A stretch of 64,000 nt of DNA, from NCBI RefSeq assembly GCF_023715785.1, contig NZ_JAMBOX010000001.1, positions 124,001 to 188,000 on the forward strand, written 5' to 3'. Origin of the DNA: Neobacillus niacini. GTDB taxonomy: Bacteria; Bacillota; Bacilli; Bacillales; Cytobacillaceae. Under the pieces are notes generated by a model. That model saw only the letters and a list, made by a program, of their open reading frames with translations, made no database searches and was not told the origin of the DNA. Shown in pieces: positions 33,701 to 41,928 of this stretch (position 1 is its first letter; every line of letters starts with the position of its first letter). The translations under genes and the position numbers were made by a program.

Positions 33701-36458
33701 CCGTTGGCACCCCCGATAAGGTAGTATTTGGATAGTAGTAAGCAAGCCAAGAGTCAAACGGAACCACATCAGAATAGACGGCTGCACCGCCTGTGTCCTC
33801 ATAGTAATGCGTCTTTACTGTATGCTTGCCTTCTTTCACACCCAGCCAAAGGGCTCGATCAATATCCCCTGAAGAATTACTCCAGCGATTAATGAGCCAT
33901 TGACCATCCACTTCCACTTTTACGCCGTCATCCGCCAGTGTTTGAACGAAATAGTCCCCGCTGGAATACGTTCCAGATTGATCAAAAACAGCTGTGAAGC
34001 GATCAGACGGCAATCCGCTTCCCGGGCTTCCATTGCCCCAGTTATAATGAACGGCCTTCCCTGCTATGGTCGGAATGCTGATAAAGGGTTGATAATTAAA
34101 GGATAAACTTGCCAAGCCCGTGTTCTCGTAATACTCAACCGTGATGGTATGAGAACCCTTTTCCAATGTAGCCTTCCCAGTCCTTAGGTCTCCTCCTGCT
34201 TCTCTCCAGGAATCTATCACAACCTTATTATCCACCAAAACCCGAACACCATCGTCCGCCCTTGTTTCAAAATGGTACATTCCTGCTTCAAGCTCCACCT
34301 TTTTTGTGAACCTTGCCGAAAAGCGGTCCACTGGGAGTGAAGGATGAGGCGAAGATGATTTCCAATCAAAAGAAATATTGGAAAGTTTATTGGCAGAAAG
34401 GTTTCCTCCTACAATTACCGGGTTCCCTGAAAGTGTCATATTCGGATAGTATTCTGCAACCCAGGTATTGTCGAATGCCTTTTGGAATGGCTCAAGGAAG
34501 AATTCCAGTTTGCTAATATGACCACCTTCATAGTATTCTACCTGAATCCAGTGGACATCCTCTTCTCCCGGTTTAGCATCTTTCCTGTCCTCTACCTGAA
34601 TCTTAGTTGCATCCTCTTGGAAGGCCGCTGGACTCCATCTGTCCAAAACCAGCTTCCCATCTACATAGACTCGAACACCATCATCCGCTCTTGCACGCAG
34701 GATATACTCACCTGCCGGGATGTGCTTGGCAGTAACGTAGCGGGCTGAGAATTCATCGGCTTTAAATCCTGGGACCGGACCATTTAGGCCATTATCCTGA
34801 TACAGCTTTTTCAGCTCACCAACCGGTTCAAGGACCTTCGCTGCTGTTGGAACTCCCGACAAAGAGGTATTTGGATAGTAGTAAGCCAGCCATGAATCAA
34901 ACGGGACCACATCGGAAAAGATAGCCGCTCCGCCAGTTTCCTCATAGTAATGAGTTTTGACAGTGTGCTCCCCATCTTTGACACCTAACCAAAGGGCCCG
35001 GTCAATATCCCCGGAGGAATTGCTCCAGCGATTGATTAACCATTTTCCATCGACTTCTACTTTTACACCGTCATCCGCTAGTGTTTGTATGAAGTAGTCT
35101 CCGCTGGAATAGGTTCCTGACTGGTCAAATAGAGCCAAAAACCGATCCGCCGGCAACCCGCTTCCAGGACTTCCATTGCCCCAGTTATAGTGAACAGTTT
35201 TTCCGACTTTAGTTGGGATGGTGGTAAACCGATGATAGTCAAAGGATAGACTAGCCAAGCCAGTGTTCTCGTAGTACTCAACTGTAATCGTATGAGTTCC
35301 CTTTTCCAGCTGCGCCTTCCCAGTCCTTAAATCTCCGCCTGCTTCCCTCCAGGAATCAATCACAACCTTGTTGTCTACCAAAACGCGAACGCCATCATCT
35401 GCCCTTGCTTCAAACTGATAGAGTCCTTCTTCAAGGTCCACTCTTTTTGTCAATCTGGCAGAAAAGCGGTCCGCGGGCAGTGAAGTGTGCGGCGAGGAAG
35501 ACTTCCAATCAAATGAAATATTCGGCAATTTGTTTAGAGAATTATTTCCTCCGACGACTACCGGATTCCCTGAAAGAGTCATGTTTGGATAAAATTCCGC
35601 CACCCACGTATTGTCGATTGCCTTTTGGAATGGCTCAAGGAAGAATTCCAGTTTGCTAATATGGCCGCCTTCATAGTATTCTACCTGAATCCAGTGGACA
35701 TCCTCTTCTCCCGGTTTAGCATCTTTCCTGTCCGCTATTTGAATCTTCGTTGCATCCTCTTGGAAGGCCGCCGGACTCCATCTGTCCAAAACCAACTTCC
35801 CATCAACATAGACTCGAACACCATCATCCGCTTTGGCACGCAAAATATACTCACCTGCCGGGATGTGCTTGGCCGTAACGTAGCGGGCGGAGAATTGATC
35901 GACTTGAAATCCCGGGACGGGACCACTTAGTCCATTATCCTCATAAAGCTTTTTCAGCTCACCAACCGGCTCAAGGACCTTCGCTGCAGTTGGCAATCCC
36001 GACAGAGACGTATTCGGATAATAATAAGCCAGCCATGAATCAAATGGTACCACATCGGAAAAAACAGCCGCTTCGCCAGCTTCCTCATAGTAATGGGTTT
36101 TGACTGTATGCGCTCCATCTTTTACACCTAACCAAAGAGCCCGGTCAATATTCCCGGCTGAATTACTCCAACGGTCAATCGGCCATTGACCATCCACTTC
36201 CACCTTCACACCATCATCAGCCAGTGTTTGAATGAAGTAGTCCCCCCCGGCATAATTGCCAGACTGGTCAAATATGGCCGTAAAACGGTCTGCCGGTATC
36301 CCTTTGCCCGGACTGCCGGTTCCCCAATTGTAATGAACAATTTTACTGGCAGGCGGTTTAAAGACTGCTTCTTCCGCTTTTGAATTAGTCGGCATTCCGA
36401 TGGTAAGATTAAAAGTCAATACCCCAGCACCGAGACATTTTATTAAGTTATGATTCAA
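30783..36458 (-). CDS. Giant secreted glucosaminidase with about twelve PA14-like modules and an SH3b domain
   Basis: The 1891-residue protein begins with a signal peptide (to about residue 28). Four copies of a three-module block follow, about 381 residues each, starting near 42, 423, 804 and 1188. Each block holds three PA14-like modules recognisable by DRF-A, ADDGV(K/R)V-VD and a RW or SW turn. A bacterial SH3 domain (about 1637-1705) and a C-terminal glucosaminidase domain (about 1715-1891) follow, with the catalytic Glu1788 in HSGLETGWGT. The enzyme should cut peptidoglycan glycan strands while the PA14 array binds glycans. Blocks 1-3 repeat at exactly 1143 bp and are very similar, so they arose recently; block 4 has diverged. 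The TTG start and GGGGGG site are somewhat unsure. It interrupts the glycan locus, so local polymers may be its ligands. Confidence 0.9.
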   Translation of the reverse strand: MNHNLIKCLGAGVLTFNLTIGMPTNSKAEEAVFKPPASKIVHYNWGTGSPGKGIPADRFTAIFDQSGNYAGGDYFIQTLADDGVKVEVDGQWPIDRWSNSAGNIDRALWLGVKDGAHTVKTHYYEEAGEAAVFSDVVPFDSWLAYYYPNTSLSGLPTAAKVLEPVGELKKLYEDNGLSGPVPGFQVDQFSARYVTAKHIPAGEYILRAKADDGVRVYVDGKLVLDRWSPAAFQEDATKIQIADRKDAKPGEEDVHWIQVEYYEGGHISKLEFFLEPFQKAIDNTWVAEFYPNMTLSGNPVVVGGNNSLNKLPNISFDWKSSSPHTSLPADRFSARLTKRVDLEEGLYQFEARADDGVRVLVDNKVVIDSWREAGGDLRTGKAQLEKGTHTITVEYYENTGLASLSFDYHRFTTIPTKVGKTVHYNWGNGSPGSGLPADRFLALFDQSGTYSSGDYFIQTLADDGVKVEVDGKWLINRWSNSSGDIDRALWLGVKDGEHTVKTHYYEETGGAAIFSDVVPFDSWLAYYYPNTSLSGVPTAAKVLEPVGELKKLYQDNGLNGPVPGFKADEFSARYVTAKHIPAGEYILRARADDGVRVYVDGKLVLDRWSPAAFQEDATKIQVEDRKDAKPGEEDVHWIQVEYYEGGHISKLEFFLEPFQKAFDNTWVAEYYPNMTLSGNPVIVGGNLSANKLSNISFDWKSSSPHPSLPVDRFSARFTKKVELEAGMYHFETRADDGVRVLVDNKVVIDSWREAGGDLRTGKATLEKGSHTITVEYYENTGLASLSFNYQPFISIPTIAGKAVHYNWGNGSPGSGLPSDRFTAVFDQSGTYSSGDYFVQTLADDGVKVEVDGQWLINRWSNSSGDIDRALWLGVKEGKHTVKTHYYEDTGGAAVYSDVVPFDSWLAYYYPNTTLSGVPTAAKVLEPVGELKKLSEDNGLGGPVPGFQPDQFSARYVTAKHIPAGEYILRAKADDGVRVYVDGKLVLDRWGPGTFQEDATKIQIADRTDTKPGQENVHWIQVEYYEGGHISNLEFFLEPFEKVIDNTWVGEFYSNMTLSGNPIVIGGANSAANISKIDFNWGSGSPDKSIPSDRFSGKFTKKVQLEAGTYLFKVKSDDGVKVFVDNELILDNWQNKDVKEMKKVAKYLSSGQHTLVIEYMENTGDAFLSFDYQKISSVQAFYSSANQINYNWGAAGPVGFLTDKFEAYFDQSQYLNSGDYFIQTLADDGVKVEVDGNTVIDRWSDSSGALDQALLLNLPSGNHEVITRYYENTGEAFINSNILPLDSWVAYYYPNTTLTGTPAGAKVISPVGQYKALSESNGEGSPIPGIVPSDNFSAKYRTAKRLPAGDYLLRAKADDGIKVFVDGNLVFDRWTLGDYQEDAIKISIQDRNVSNPDEKNIHWIEVQYYDSYHNSALEVFLQPLNEAMNTDQWIGYLYPNKTFSGNPLILGGNGAQTPIQNINYYWGNNQPHRLIPADGFTARFVKKAYFNTGVYQIKTRSDDGIRVKVDGQVKIDAWVDGLNDKETRVTLGAGYHEIEVEYYENTGAAELKVDILNLTANNAKLVSSFNLPVYRSFDELADYTKHLTFYNSSYVRYFELGYGDLVYLLEENRYAAKIVTPDGREGWVHKDYLENNLMDDFWLVKDGRTLRSQASNSSANIGFVAAKAKVRVLERVTTPGSAYSDWYYIETEAGQRGWIWGAITTAEGNKGYNLIKYEFDKVGTVTNQVTIFTPLNTKANVTADQINRFIDYKTQGKKSVMTGMGYAYLIAQEQSGLNAVYLLAHSGLETGWGTSTIVQSKYNFYGIGAIDSKPAEGAYDYTTPEGGIIAGASWIRKNYVIRDGDTDTVLPFYQPTIDNMRFDNSWHQYASDEAWASKIGYFAQEFYNFINK

Positions 36459-36496
36459 CTTTTAAACCAACCCCCCTTTTGGATCACTAGCTTAAT

Positions 36497-36528
36497 AGAT
36501 ACAAACAATTGTATCTTAATGCATAATA
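36497..36528 (-). promoter_or_regulatory. Promoter and 8-bp inverted repeat upstream of the PA14-glucosaminidase gene
   Basis: On the minus strand TATTAT (36528-36523) is preceded by TGG (extended -10). Directly downstream, 36497-36516 is a perfect inverted repeat AGATACAA-acaa-TTGTATCT. It is placed where a repressor would block initiation or a leader hairpin would form. The rest of the 285-base gap is AT-rich. Confidence 0.45.
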
Positions 36529-36704
36529 CCATATTTTATGATAGTTTTTGACCCTAATTTATCTTTTCTTTCAAAATGTGACAAAAAACTTATTCTATTA
36601 GAAGGATAAAATCTTTCTAAATTAGATATAAAACTATATCCCTGAAAAAATATATCACAATAGTTTCAGTAGCAAAATGTAAATATTTTTCCATGTAGAT
36701 AAAT

Positions 36705-36735
36705 AAAAAAGCCCCCTTTTATAAAAAGGAGACTT
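36705..36735 (-). terminator. Terminator of the GT2 gene pair
   Basis: On the minus strand AAGTCTCCTTTT pairs with AAAAGGGGGCTT (two G-T pairs) and is followed by a T-run, a few bases after the stop of the gene at 36744. Confidence 0.75.
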
Positions 36736-36743
36736 CGCAATTT

Positions 36744-37679
36744 TTAAATTAATTTTACAAAATGTGACCAGGTTTTCCTAAAAAACGCAAGATACTCTTT
36801 AAAGGTTAGATTATACTTCCTTTTAAGCTTTTTCAAGATTGGGGTTAAGGCACGGTCGATATAAATAACAAATAAGAGGAATACATTTAACTGATAAATC
36901 TTTGATAAGAAATACATCTCGCTCTTTAACATTTCGGTATCCACAAACAGGTTGTCTTTACCCGTTGTTAGTCCATGGTGATGAACGATTTTTGCTTCGG
37001 GTAAATAATAAGCTTTATACCCCGCTTTATACATCTTATGACTAAGGATATCTTCTTCGTAGTATAAAAATGTATGTTCATCAAACCATCCAATTTTCTC
37101 GAGCATTTCCCCTCTTGCCATAAAGCAACAGCCAGAAAACTTGTAAACAGGGATAGGGTCATCTTTAATGGAATCCCCAGTTAAATAATAGTCAAGATGA
37201 TACTGCCTTTTCCGTTTTGCTGAGGCAAAATTGCTTAGTTTTGTATTATACAAAAAATAGTCGCTTGTTGATATTGGTTTTAAAGACGGTAAATTTTGCA
37301 ATTCCCCTTCGGGTGATAAAATGTAAGGAGCTGCTACCGCAACATCTGGATTTTTTTCTAAAAAGGAACACATACGGTCGACACTTTCCTCTAAAAAAAT
37401 GACATCATTGTTGGCGATCGTAATGAATTCATGTCCATCTTTGATCGCTTGTCTGATCCCCATGTTATTTCCCCTGGCATATCCCAAATTTTCCGATTGG
37501 ATGACAATTACATTTTTCCGATCTTTGAATTGTTGTTTAAGATTTTGATAGGAATCATTTAAAGATCCATTATCCACTATATAAATGGTATAATCGTGTT
37601 TACAGGTTTCAAAAATGGACTCTACACATCGAATGGTCAATTCCCATGTATTGTAATTCAAAATAATAAAAGCATTCAT
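36744..37679 (-). CDS. Family 2 glycosyltransferase, rhamnosyltransferase-like
   Basis: This 311-residue enzyme starts at an ATG behind GGAG. It has AFIILNYNTWELT, YIVDNGSLND, NLGYARGNNMGI, ITIANNDVIF and the C-terminal FDEHTFLYYEEDILSHKM signature of WbbL-like enzymes. It is the second gene after a related transferase (38 bases) and upstream of the terminator at 36705-36735. It probably adds one sugar of the repeat unit; donor unknown (rhamnose or heptose are both made in this locus). Confidence 0.86.
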   Translation of the reverse strand: MNAFIILNYNTWELTIRCVESIFETCKHDYTIYIVDNGSLNDSYQNLKQQFKDRKNVIVIQSENLGYARGNNMGIRQAIKDGHEFITIANNDVIFLEESVDRMCSFLEKNPDVAVAAPYILSPEGELQNLPSLKPISTSDYFLYNTKLSNFASAKRKRQYHLDYYLTGDSIKDDPIPVYKFSGCCFMARGEMLEKIGWFDEHTFLYYEEDILSHKMYKAGYKAYYLPEAKIVHHHGLTTGKDNLFVDTEMLKSEMYFLSKIYQLNVFLLFVIYIDRALTPILKKLKRKYNLTFKEYLAFFRKTWSHFVKLI

Positions 37680-37717
37680 CTTTTCAACTCCAAAGCAAAG
37701 TAAGGTTATTCCTACTA

Positions 37718-38698
37718 TTATAATGCCTTCTTGATTTTATCCCAATAAATTCGATAAAACCTTACCAGGATTTTCGGCGAAATGACCGCAGCAGCCAACA
37801 GAATTTTTTTCTTACGATTATAGCTTTCTTTAGATAATAATGCTCTCAATTTTTTGCGGTCAACGTCAATTAAATATTGATAACGATTCTTTTCACTTTG
37901 AAAATACTTCTCGATATTGATGTACAACATCAAGCCAGTTAAAAACCATTCAGCATACACTTCATTCGCTATTTCAGGATAGTTTTGAAGATAGAATAAA
38001 TACATATCCTTTCTCACTTCATATTCGTCCAAACGCTTTTTGGAAAAGGTTTTTCGCATGGTGCTTTTTTCGTTATAACGATAATGATATAATGCCTGTC
38101 CGGTATAGAAAATTCTTTTTGCCTCGTTCATGATTCGGTAGGCAAAATCCATATCTTCGAGAATATATCCTTCTTTAAACCAGATACCATTTAATAGTTG
38201 CCGTTTATATATTTTATTACACGGACTAAAGGAAAGTCTTTCATTTAAATAAAGCTCATGCATAGCTGCACTGCGATCAAATAACTGGTCGGATGTATTC
38301 ATGCTGTAAAGGTGACTGTCAGCTTTCCTGTCATACTGGATAAAATTGCACGCCGCTATGTCTGAATCTGTCTCGATTGCTTTTGTGTACAGGACATTGT
38401 ACATATCATGATCGATCCAATCATCGCTGTCAACAAATCCAAGGTAGTCTCCTTTGGCAGCTTCAATCCCTTTATTTCTCGCAGACGACTGACCACCGTT
38501 TTCCTTGTGTATGACGATAATTCGGTTATCCTTCTTCGCATATTCATCACAAACATGCCCACTGTGGTCAGTCGAACCGTCATTCACTAGAATAAGTTCA
38601 AAATCGCTAAACTTTTGGCCCAAAATACTTTTTATACAATCATCAATAAAATTTTCTACGTTAAAAACCGGCACGATAATACTAATTTTAGGGTTCAT
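37718..38698 (-). CDS. Family 2 glycosyltransferase, EpsJ/CpsJ-like
   Basis: This 326-residue enzyme starts at an ATG with TGGAG. The GT-A domain (residues about 4-170) has SIIVPVFNVENFIDDCIKSIL, LVNDGSTD, ENGGQSSARNKGIE and FVDSDDWID (DxD metal site). A helical C-terminal region with basic patches follows. It resembles the EpsJ/CpsJ group that adds hexoses to exopolysaccharide repeats. It starts a two-gene unit isolated by terminators on both sides. Confidence 0.86.
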   Translation of the reverse strand: MNPKISIIVPVFNVENFIDDCIKSILGQKFSDFELILVNDGSTDHSGHVCDEYAKKDNRIIVIHKENGGQSSARNKGIEAAKGDYLGFVDSDDWIDHDMYNVLYTKAIETDSDIAACNFIQYDRKADSHLYSMNTSDQLFDRSAAMHELYLNERLSFSPCNKIYKRQLLNGIWFKEGYILEDMDFAYRIMNEAKRIFYTGQALYHYRYNEKSTMRKTFSKKRLDEYEVRKDMYLFYLQNYPEIANEVYAEWFLTGLMLYINIEKYFQSEKNRYQYLIDVDRKKLRALLSKESYNRKKKILLAAAVISPKILVRFYRIYWDKIKKAL

Positions 38699-38838
38699 AA
38701 TTTTTTCTCCATTTAAATCACTTTACACAGAATAATCTTGTTCGAAAGAGCCATAATAAGATTATTTTTCCCATAACATTGTATATTAATTCTGTTATGA
38801 ATGCACACGTTTCCTATATTCTTTTTTGATTATACGAT

Positions 38839-38874
38839 AAAAGCCTTACCCCAAAATGGAGTAAGGCTGTTTTC
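38839..38874 (-). terminator. Terminator of the heptose operon
   Basis: On the minus strand a stem of about 11 bp (AGCCTTACTCC / GGGGTAAGGCT, one G-T pair) is followed by TTTTA. The same AGCCTTAC stem recurs at 48651-48692 and 51622-51657. Confidence 0.85.
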
Positions 38875-40141
38875 ATTCAGGCAGCACCTTATTAATTGCC
38901 TCTAGCATATTTTTTGCTGTTATATCTGCTGCCAAGCTATGGCTGTCTTGAAGCAATACTGTTTTGCAGCCAGCAGCTTTACCGGCTTTAATATCATTCT
39001 CGGCATCGCCTATCATATAAGATTGGCTTAAGTCGATATTGTATTTTTCTGCCGCTTCGAAAAATAGGCCTGGCTTCGGCTTCCGGCACTGACAGACGAT
39101 TTTATATTCGACTCGCTCCCCCTCAAATCCTTTATCAGGATGATGCGGGCAATAGAAAAGATCGTCAACATACGCTCCTTGTTCACCAAGAAGAGTTTCC
39201 ATTTTATTATGGATTTCCTGCAGTTCTTCCAGCGACACTTCACCGCGGGCAATAACTGGCTGATTGGTGATCACAATTGCTAGGTACCCGCTATCATTAA
39301 TGACCTTGATTGCCTCAGCGGCTCCGCCTATCAATTCAAAATCATCGATATTAGTAAGAAAGCCCTTATAAACGTTAATCGTGCCATCGCGATCCAAGAA
39401 AATCGCCCGCTGTTTATTAGCAAGGTTCTTTGCCTGAACCTTGCCTGACTCTATATCGTTTGTAACTGCGTAATATCGGTCTGGAGTGCCCATATCTTTT
39501 ACATATTCAGGTGAGTCATAGGCAAATAAGTTTCCCGTTTTTATCAGAGGCTTTAAGACCTCCCGATCAAGGTCCACCTTTTTTAAATTGGTAAATAACT
39601 CAAGTACATGGGGAGACAGCATATGAAGCCCGGCATTTACTCGATTTTTATACCAAAGCCGTTCATCTTCCTTATGCAGCCAGTTCGTGATTTTTGCATT
39701 CTGGTCGGCAAAAATAACTCCACTGTCATATGGATGGCTATTGGGATGGGTAAATAACGTGGCATCTCCGCCTTTTTCCTTATGGTACTTAAAAAACCGT
39801 TTAATATCGATATCGAAGATAATATCGCCATTTATTAAAAGGAAATCCTCTGTTAATTGATCCTTTAAAAGGTACAAAGCACCCGCTGTGCCCAAAGGCT
39901 CATTTTCTTCTACATATGTTATTGTAATGCCAAATCCGGAGCCGTCGCCAAAATAATCCTTGATCACATGTCCCAAATGCCCAATCACGAGAATGATTTC
40001 CAAATAGCCTTGGCGCTTAAGGGATTCGATTTGATACTGCAGTATGGGCTTATCCAAAATGGGAATCATTGGCTTCGGAACTTCCGAATTGATCGATGCA
40101 ATTCTTGTTCCTTTACCGCCTGCCATAATAACGATTTTCAT
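38873..40141 (-). CDS. Fused heptose-1-phosphate guanylyltransferase (HddC-like) and heptose bisphosphate phosphatase (GmhB-like)
   Basis: The start ATG 40141 (422 residues) follows GAGG; the frame is open a little further upstream. Residues 1-235 are a nucleotidyltransferase: MAGGKGTRI, EVPKPMIPI, NGDIIFD. Residues about 243-420 are a HAD phosphatase: FLDRDGTIN (catalytic aspartates), ITNQPVIARG, the zinc-binding CPHHPD...CQCRKPKPG of the GmhB type, and MIGDAENDI. With GmhA and HddA upstream this covers the D-glycero-D-manno-heptose 7-P to GDP-heptose route, with steps 3 and 4 in one protein. The base specificity (GDP) is inferred from the presence of HddA, since the ADP route uses a different kinase. 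Confidence 0.87.
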   Translation of the reverse strand: MKIVIMAGGKGTRIASINSEVPKPMIPILDKPILQYQIESLKRQGYLEIILVIGHLGHVIKDYFGDGSGFGITITYVEENEPLGTAGALYLLKDQLTEDFLLINGDIIFDIDIKRFFKYHKEKGGDATLFTHPNSHPYDSGVIFADQNAKITNWLHKEDERLWYKNRVNAGLHMLSPHVLELFTNLKKVDLDREVLKPLIKTGNLFAYDSPEYVKDMGTPDRYYAVTNDIESGKVQAKNLANKQRAIFLDRDGTINVYKGFLTNIDDFELIGGAAEAIKVINDSGYLAIVITNQPVIARGEVSLEELQEIHNKMETLLGEQGAYVDDLFYCPHHPDKGFEGERVEYKIVCQCRKPKPGLFFEAAEKYNIDLSQSYMIGDAENDIKAGKAAGCKTVLLQDSHSLAADITAKNMLEAINKVLPE

Positions 40142-40171
40142 ATTTTTATTCCTCATATTCATGTATTGGCA

Positions 40172-40816
40172 TTACTCGCCAAAGAATTCACTTTCCAAAG
40201 CCAAACAGATCGTATGGTAAACAGGCAAATGTAGCTCCTGAATTTTATAGGTTTCTTTTTCTGGAACATTGATTAACACATCGGAAAGAGCCTTCAGCTT
40301 GCCACCTGTATCTCCAGTTAAGGAAATGACCTTAACACCCTTGGCTTTTGCTACTTCACAAGCATAAATGACATTGCTGGAATTCCCTGAGGTACTAATA
40401 GCTAACAGGACATCTCCTGGCTGCCCATACCCATAAACCTGTTGGGCAAAAGCCAAATCCGGAGCCATATCATTTGAATAGGCAGTAATTAAGGATGTTT
40501 CACTGACTAAAGAAATCGCAGGCAAGGCTCCTTGAAGATTTTTGCAAATATAGTCTGAATGTTGGCTTACCTGCTTAATTTTTTCCTGTTCTTCATCGCT
40601 TAATTTACGCGGAAGCACAAAGGCTTTCATTAATTCCCCAACAATATGAATGGCATCAGCCGCACTGCCGCCATTCCCGCAAGTTAGAAGTTTATTGCCG
40701 TTTTTATAGCTTTCAATCAACAGTTGAATACTTTCTGAAACAGCTTCCGAACAGCTTTCAAGAACGGGATAACGTTCCACTAAATTTGTAACAAACATTC
40801 TCGTCGATTCTTTCAT
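40172..40816 (-). CDS. gmhA: Sedoheptulose-7-phosphate isomerase GmhA
   Basis: This 214-residue SIS-domain enzyme turns sedoheptulose 7-P into D-glycero-D-manno-heptose 7-P. It has LLTCGNGGSAADAIHIVGEL (substrate loop), SLITAYSNDM, and LLAISTSGNSSNVI, all typical of GmhA. The ATG follows CGGAGG. It lies 34 bases after hddA and 30 before the fused phosphatase/transferase gene, forming a compact pathway operon. Confidence 0.93.
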   Translation of the reverse strand: MKESTRMFVTNLVERYPVLESCSEAVSESIQLLIESYKNGNKLLTCGNGGSAADAIHIVGELMKAFVLPRKLSDEEQEKIKQVSQHSDYICKNLQGALPAISLVSETSLITAYSNDMAPDLAFAQQVYGYGQPGDVLLAISTSGNSSNVIYACEVAKAKGVKVISLTGDTGGKLKALSDVLINVPEKETYKIQELHLPVYHTICLALESEFFGE

Positions 40817-40850
40817 CGGTCTTTCCTCCGCTCTTCTTTAGGATTTACTT

Positions 40851-41882
40851 CTATTGGATTTTCCAGCCCAGAGTTCCATCTTTGAAAAATTGTGTCGTGA
40901 CTATTTTTCCTTCAAAGCGTTCCAAAGCTCTAATGACATCGAGCCTTTTAGCAGGATTGACATAGAACATAAAGAAGCCGCCGCCGCCTGCACCGGAAAG
41001 CTTTCCGGCGATTCCGCCTGCATCGATGACCGCATCGTAAATTTCCTCCAGCATCGGGTTGCTGATAACATCCGCTGTAGTCTTCTTGGCAGCCCAACCC
41101 TGATTCAGTGCTTCGCCAAATTTTTTAAAATCGCCGACTAATACCGCTTCTTTCATTTGATAGGCGACATTCTTCAACTCAAGTAATGCCCGCAGCTTTT
41201 TATCATCATCCTGGACAGCTTTAATTTGCTGATTAATAATGTTGGCCGATTCTCTCGATTTTCCGGTATAGAAAAGAACCAATGAATCCTCGAGCTCATT
41301 ACGGATCCAGTTTTTGATACGAAGCGGATTGACGATAACCTTATCATTGGCCTCAAACTCGATAAAATTAAATCCACCGAACGTAGCGGCATATTGGTCC
41401 TGTTTTCCCCCAGCCAGACCCAAGTCTTTACGCTCAATTTCCCAAGCCAAATGGGCAATATCATATTCACCCAGTGGCAGGTTCAACCATTCGACATAAG
41501 CTTTTAATATAGCTACTACCATCGTTGATGAACCGCCCAAACCGCTGCCGACAGATGCTTCATTATACGTTGTCATCTTAAACGCCGATGGAAGCTCCCC
41601 ATACATCTTCCTGATTCTGCGATACACACCAAGATGCAGCTTTAACGGACTGTCAATTTCTCCAGGTGCCAACTCCTGATCATGATTGATTGATTCCGTT
41701 ACCTGCATATCTTTCGCTTCAAAGGTAATGGTATCGCCATCTGTCGTTTCAATCGTACAATAAGCAAACATGTTAATCGTTACATTTAATACTACTCCGC
41801 CGTATTCATCGCAAAATGGCGATAAATCGGTGCCTCCCCCTGCAAGTCCGAGACGAAGTGGTGCTCTTGAACGGATAATCAT
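40851..41882 (-). CDS. hddA: D-glycero-alpha-D-manno-heptose-7-phosphate kinase HddA
   Basis: This 343-residue GHMP-family kinase phosphorylates heptose 7-P at C1. Signatures are RAPLRLGLAGGGTDLSPF near the N-terminus, the ATP loop ASVGSGLGGSSTMVVA (about residues 110-125) and the third GHMP motif GKLSGAGGGGFFMF. The exact match to the HddA subgroup, rather than HldE, marks the GDP-heptose route. It is the first gene of the hddA-gmhA-hddC/gmhB group, with an ATG after AGGAG, 47 bases after the flippase gene. Confidence 0.93.
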   Translation of the reverse strand: MIIRSRAPLRLGLAGGGTDLSPFCDEYGGVVLNVTINMFAYCTIETTDGDTITFEAKDMQVTESINHDQELAPGEIDSPLKLHLGVYRRIRKMYGELPSAFKMTTYNEASVGSGLGGSSTMVVAILKAYVEWLNLPLGEYDIAHLAWEIERKDLGLAGGKQDQYAATFGGFNFIEFEANDKVIVNPLRIKNWIRNELEDSLVLFYTGKSRESANIINQQIKAVQDDDKKLRALLELKNVAYQMKEAVLVGDFKKFGEALNQGWAAKKTTADVISNPMLEEIYDAVIDAGGIAGKLSGAGGGGFFMFYVNPAKRLDVIRALERFEGKIVTTQFFKDGTLGWKIQ

Positions 41883-41928
41883 ATCAAATTTCTCCTATTC
41901 TTTAGATTTTTTTCTAAAAAGATTATGT

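Noticed and set aside
33275..35930. Rightward open frames inside the PA14-glucosaminidase gene
   Set aside because: They repeat in step with the PA14 units and are antisense shadows of a well-supported gene, with no ribosome sites or domains.
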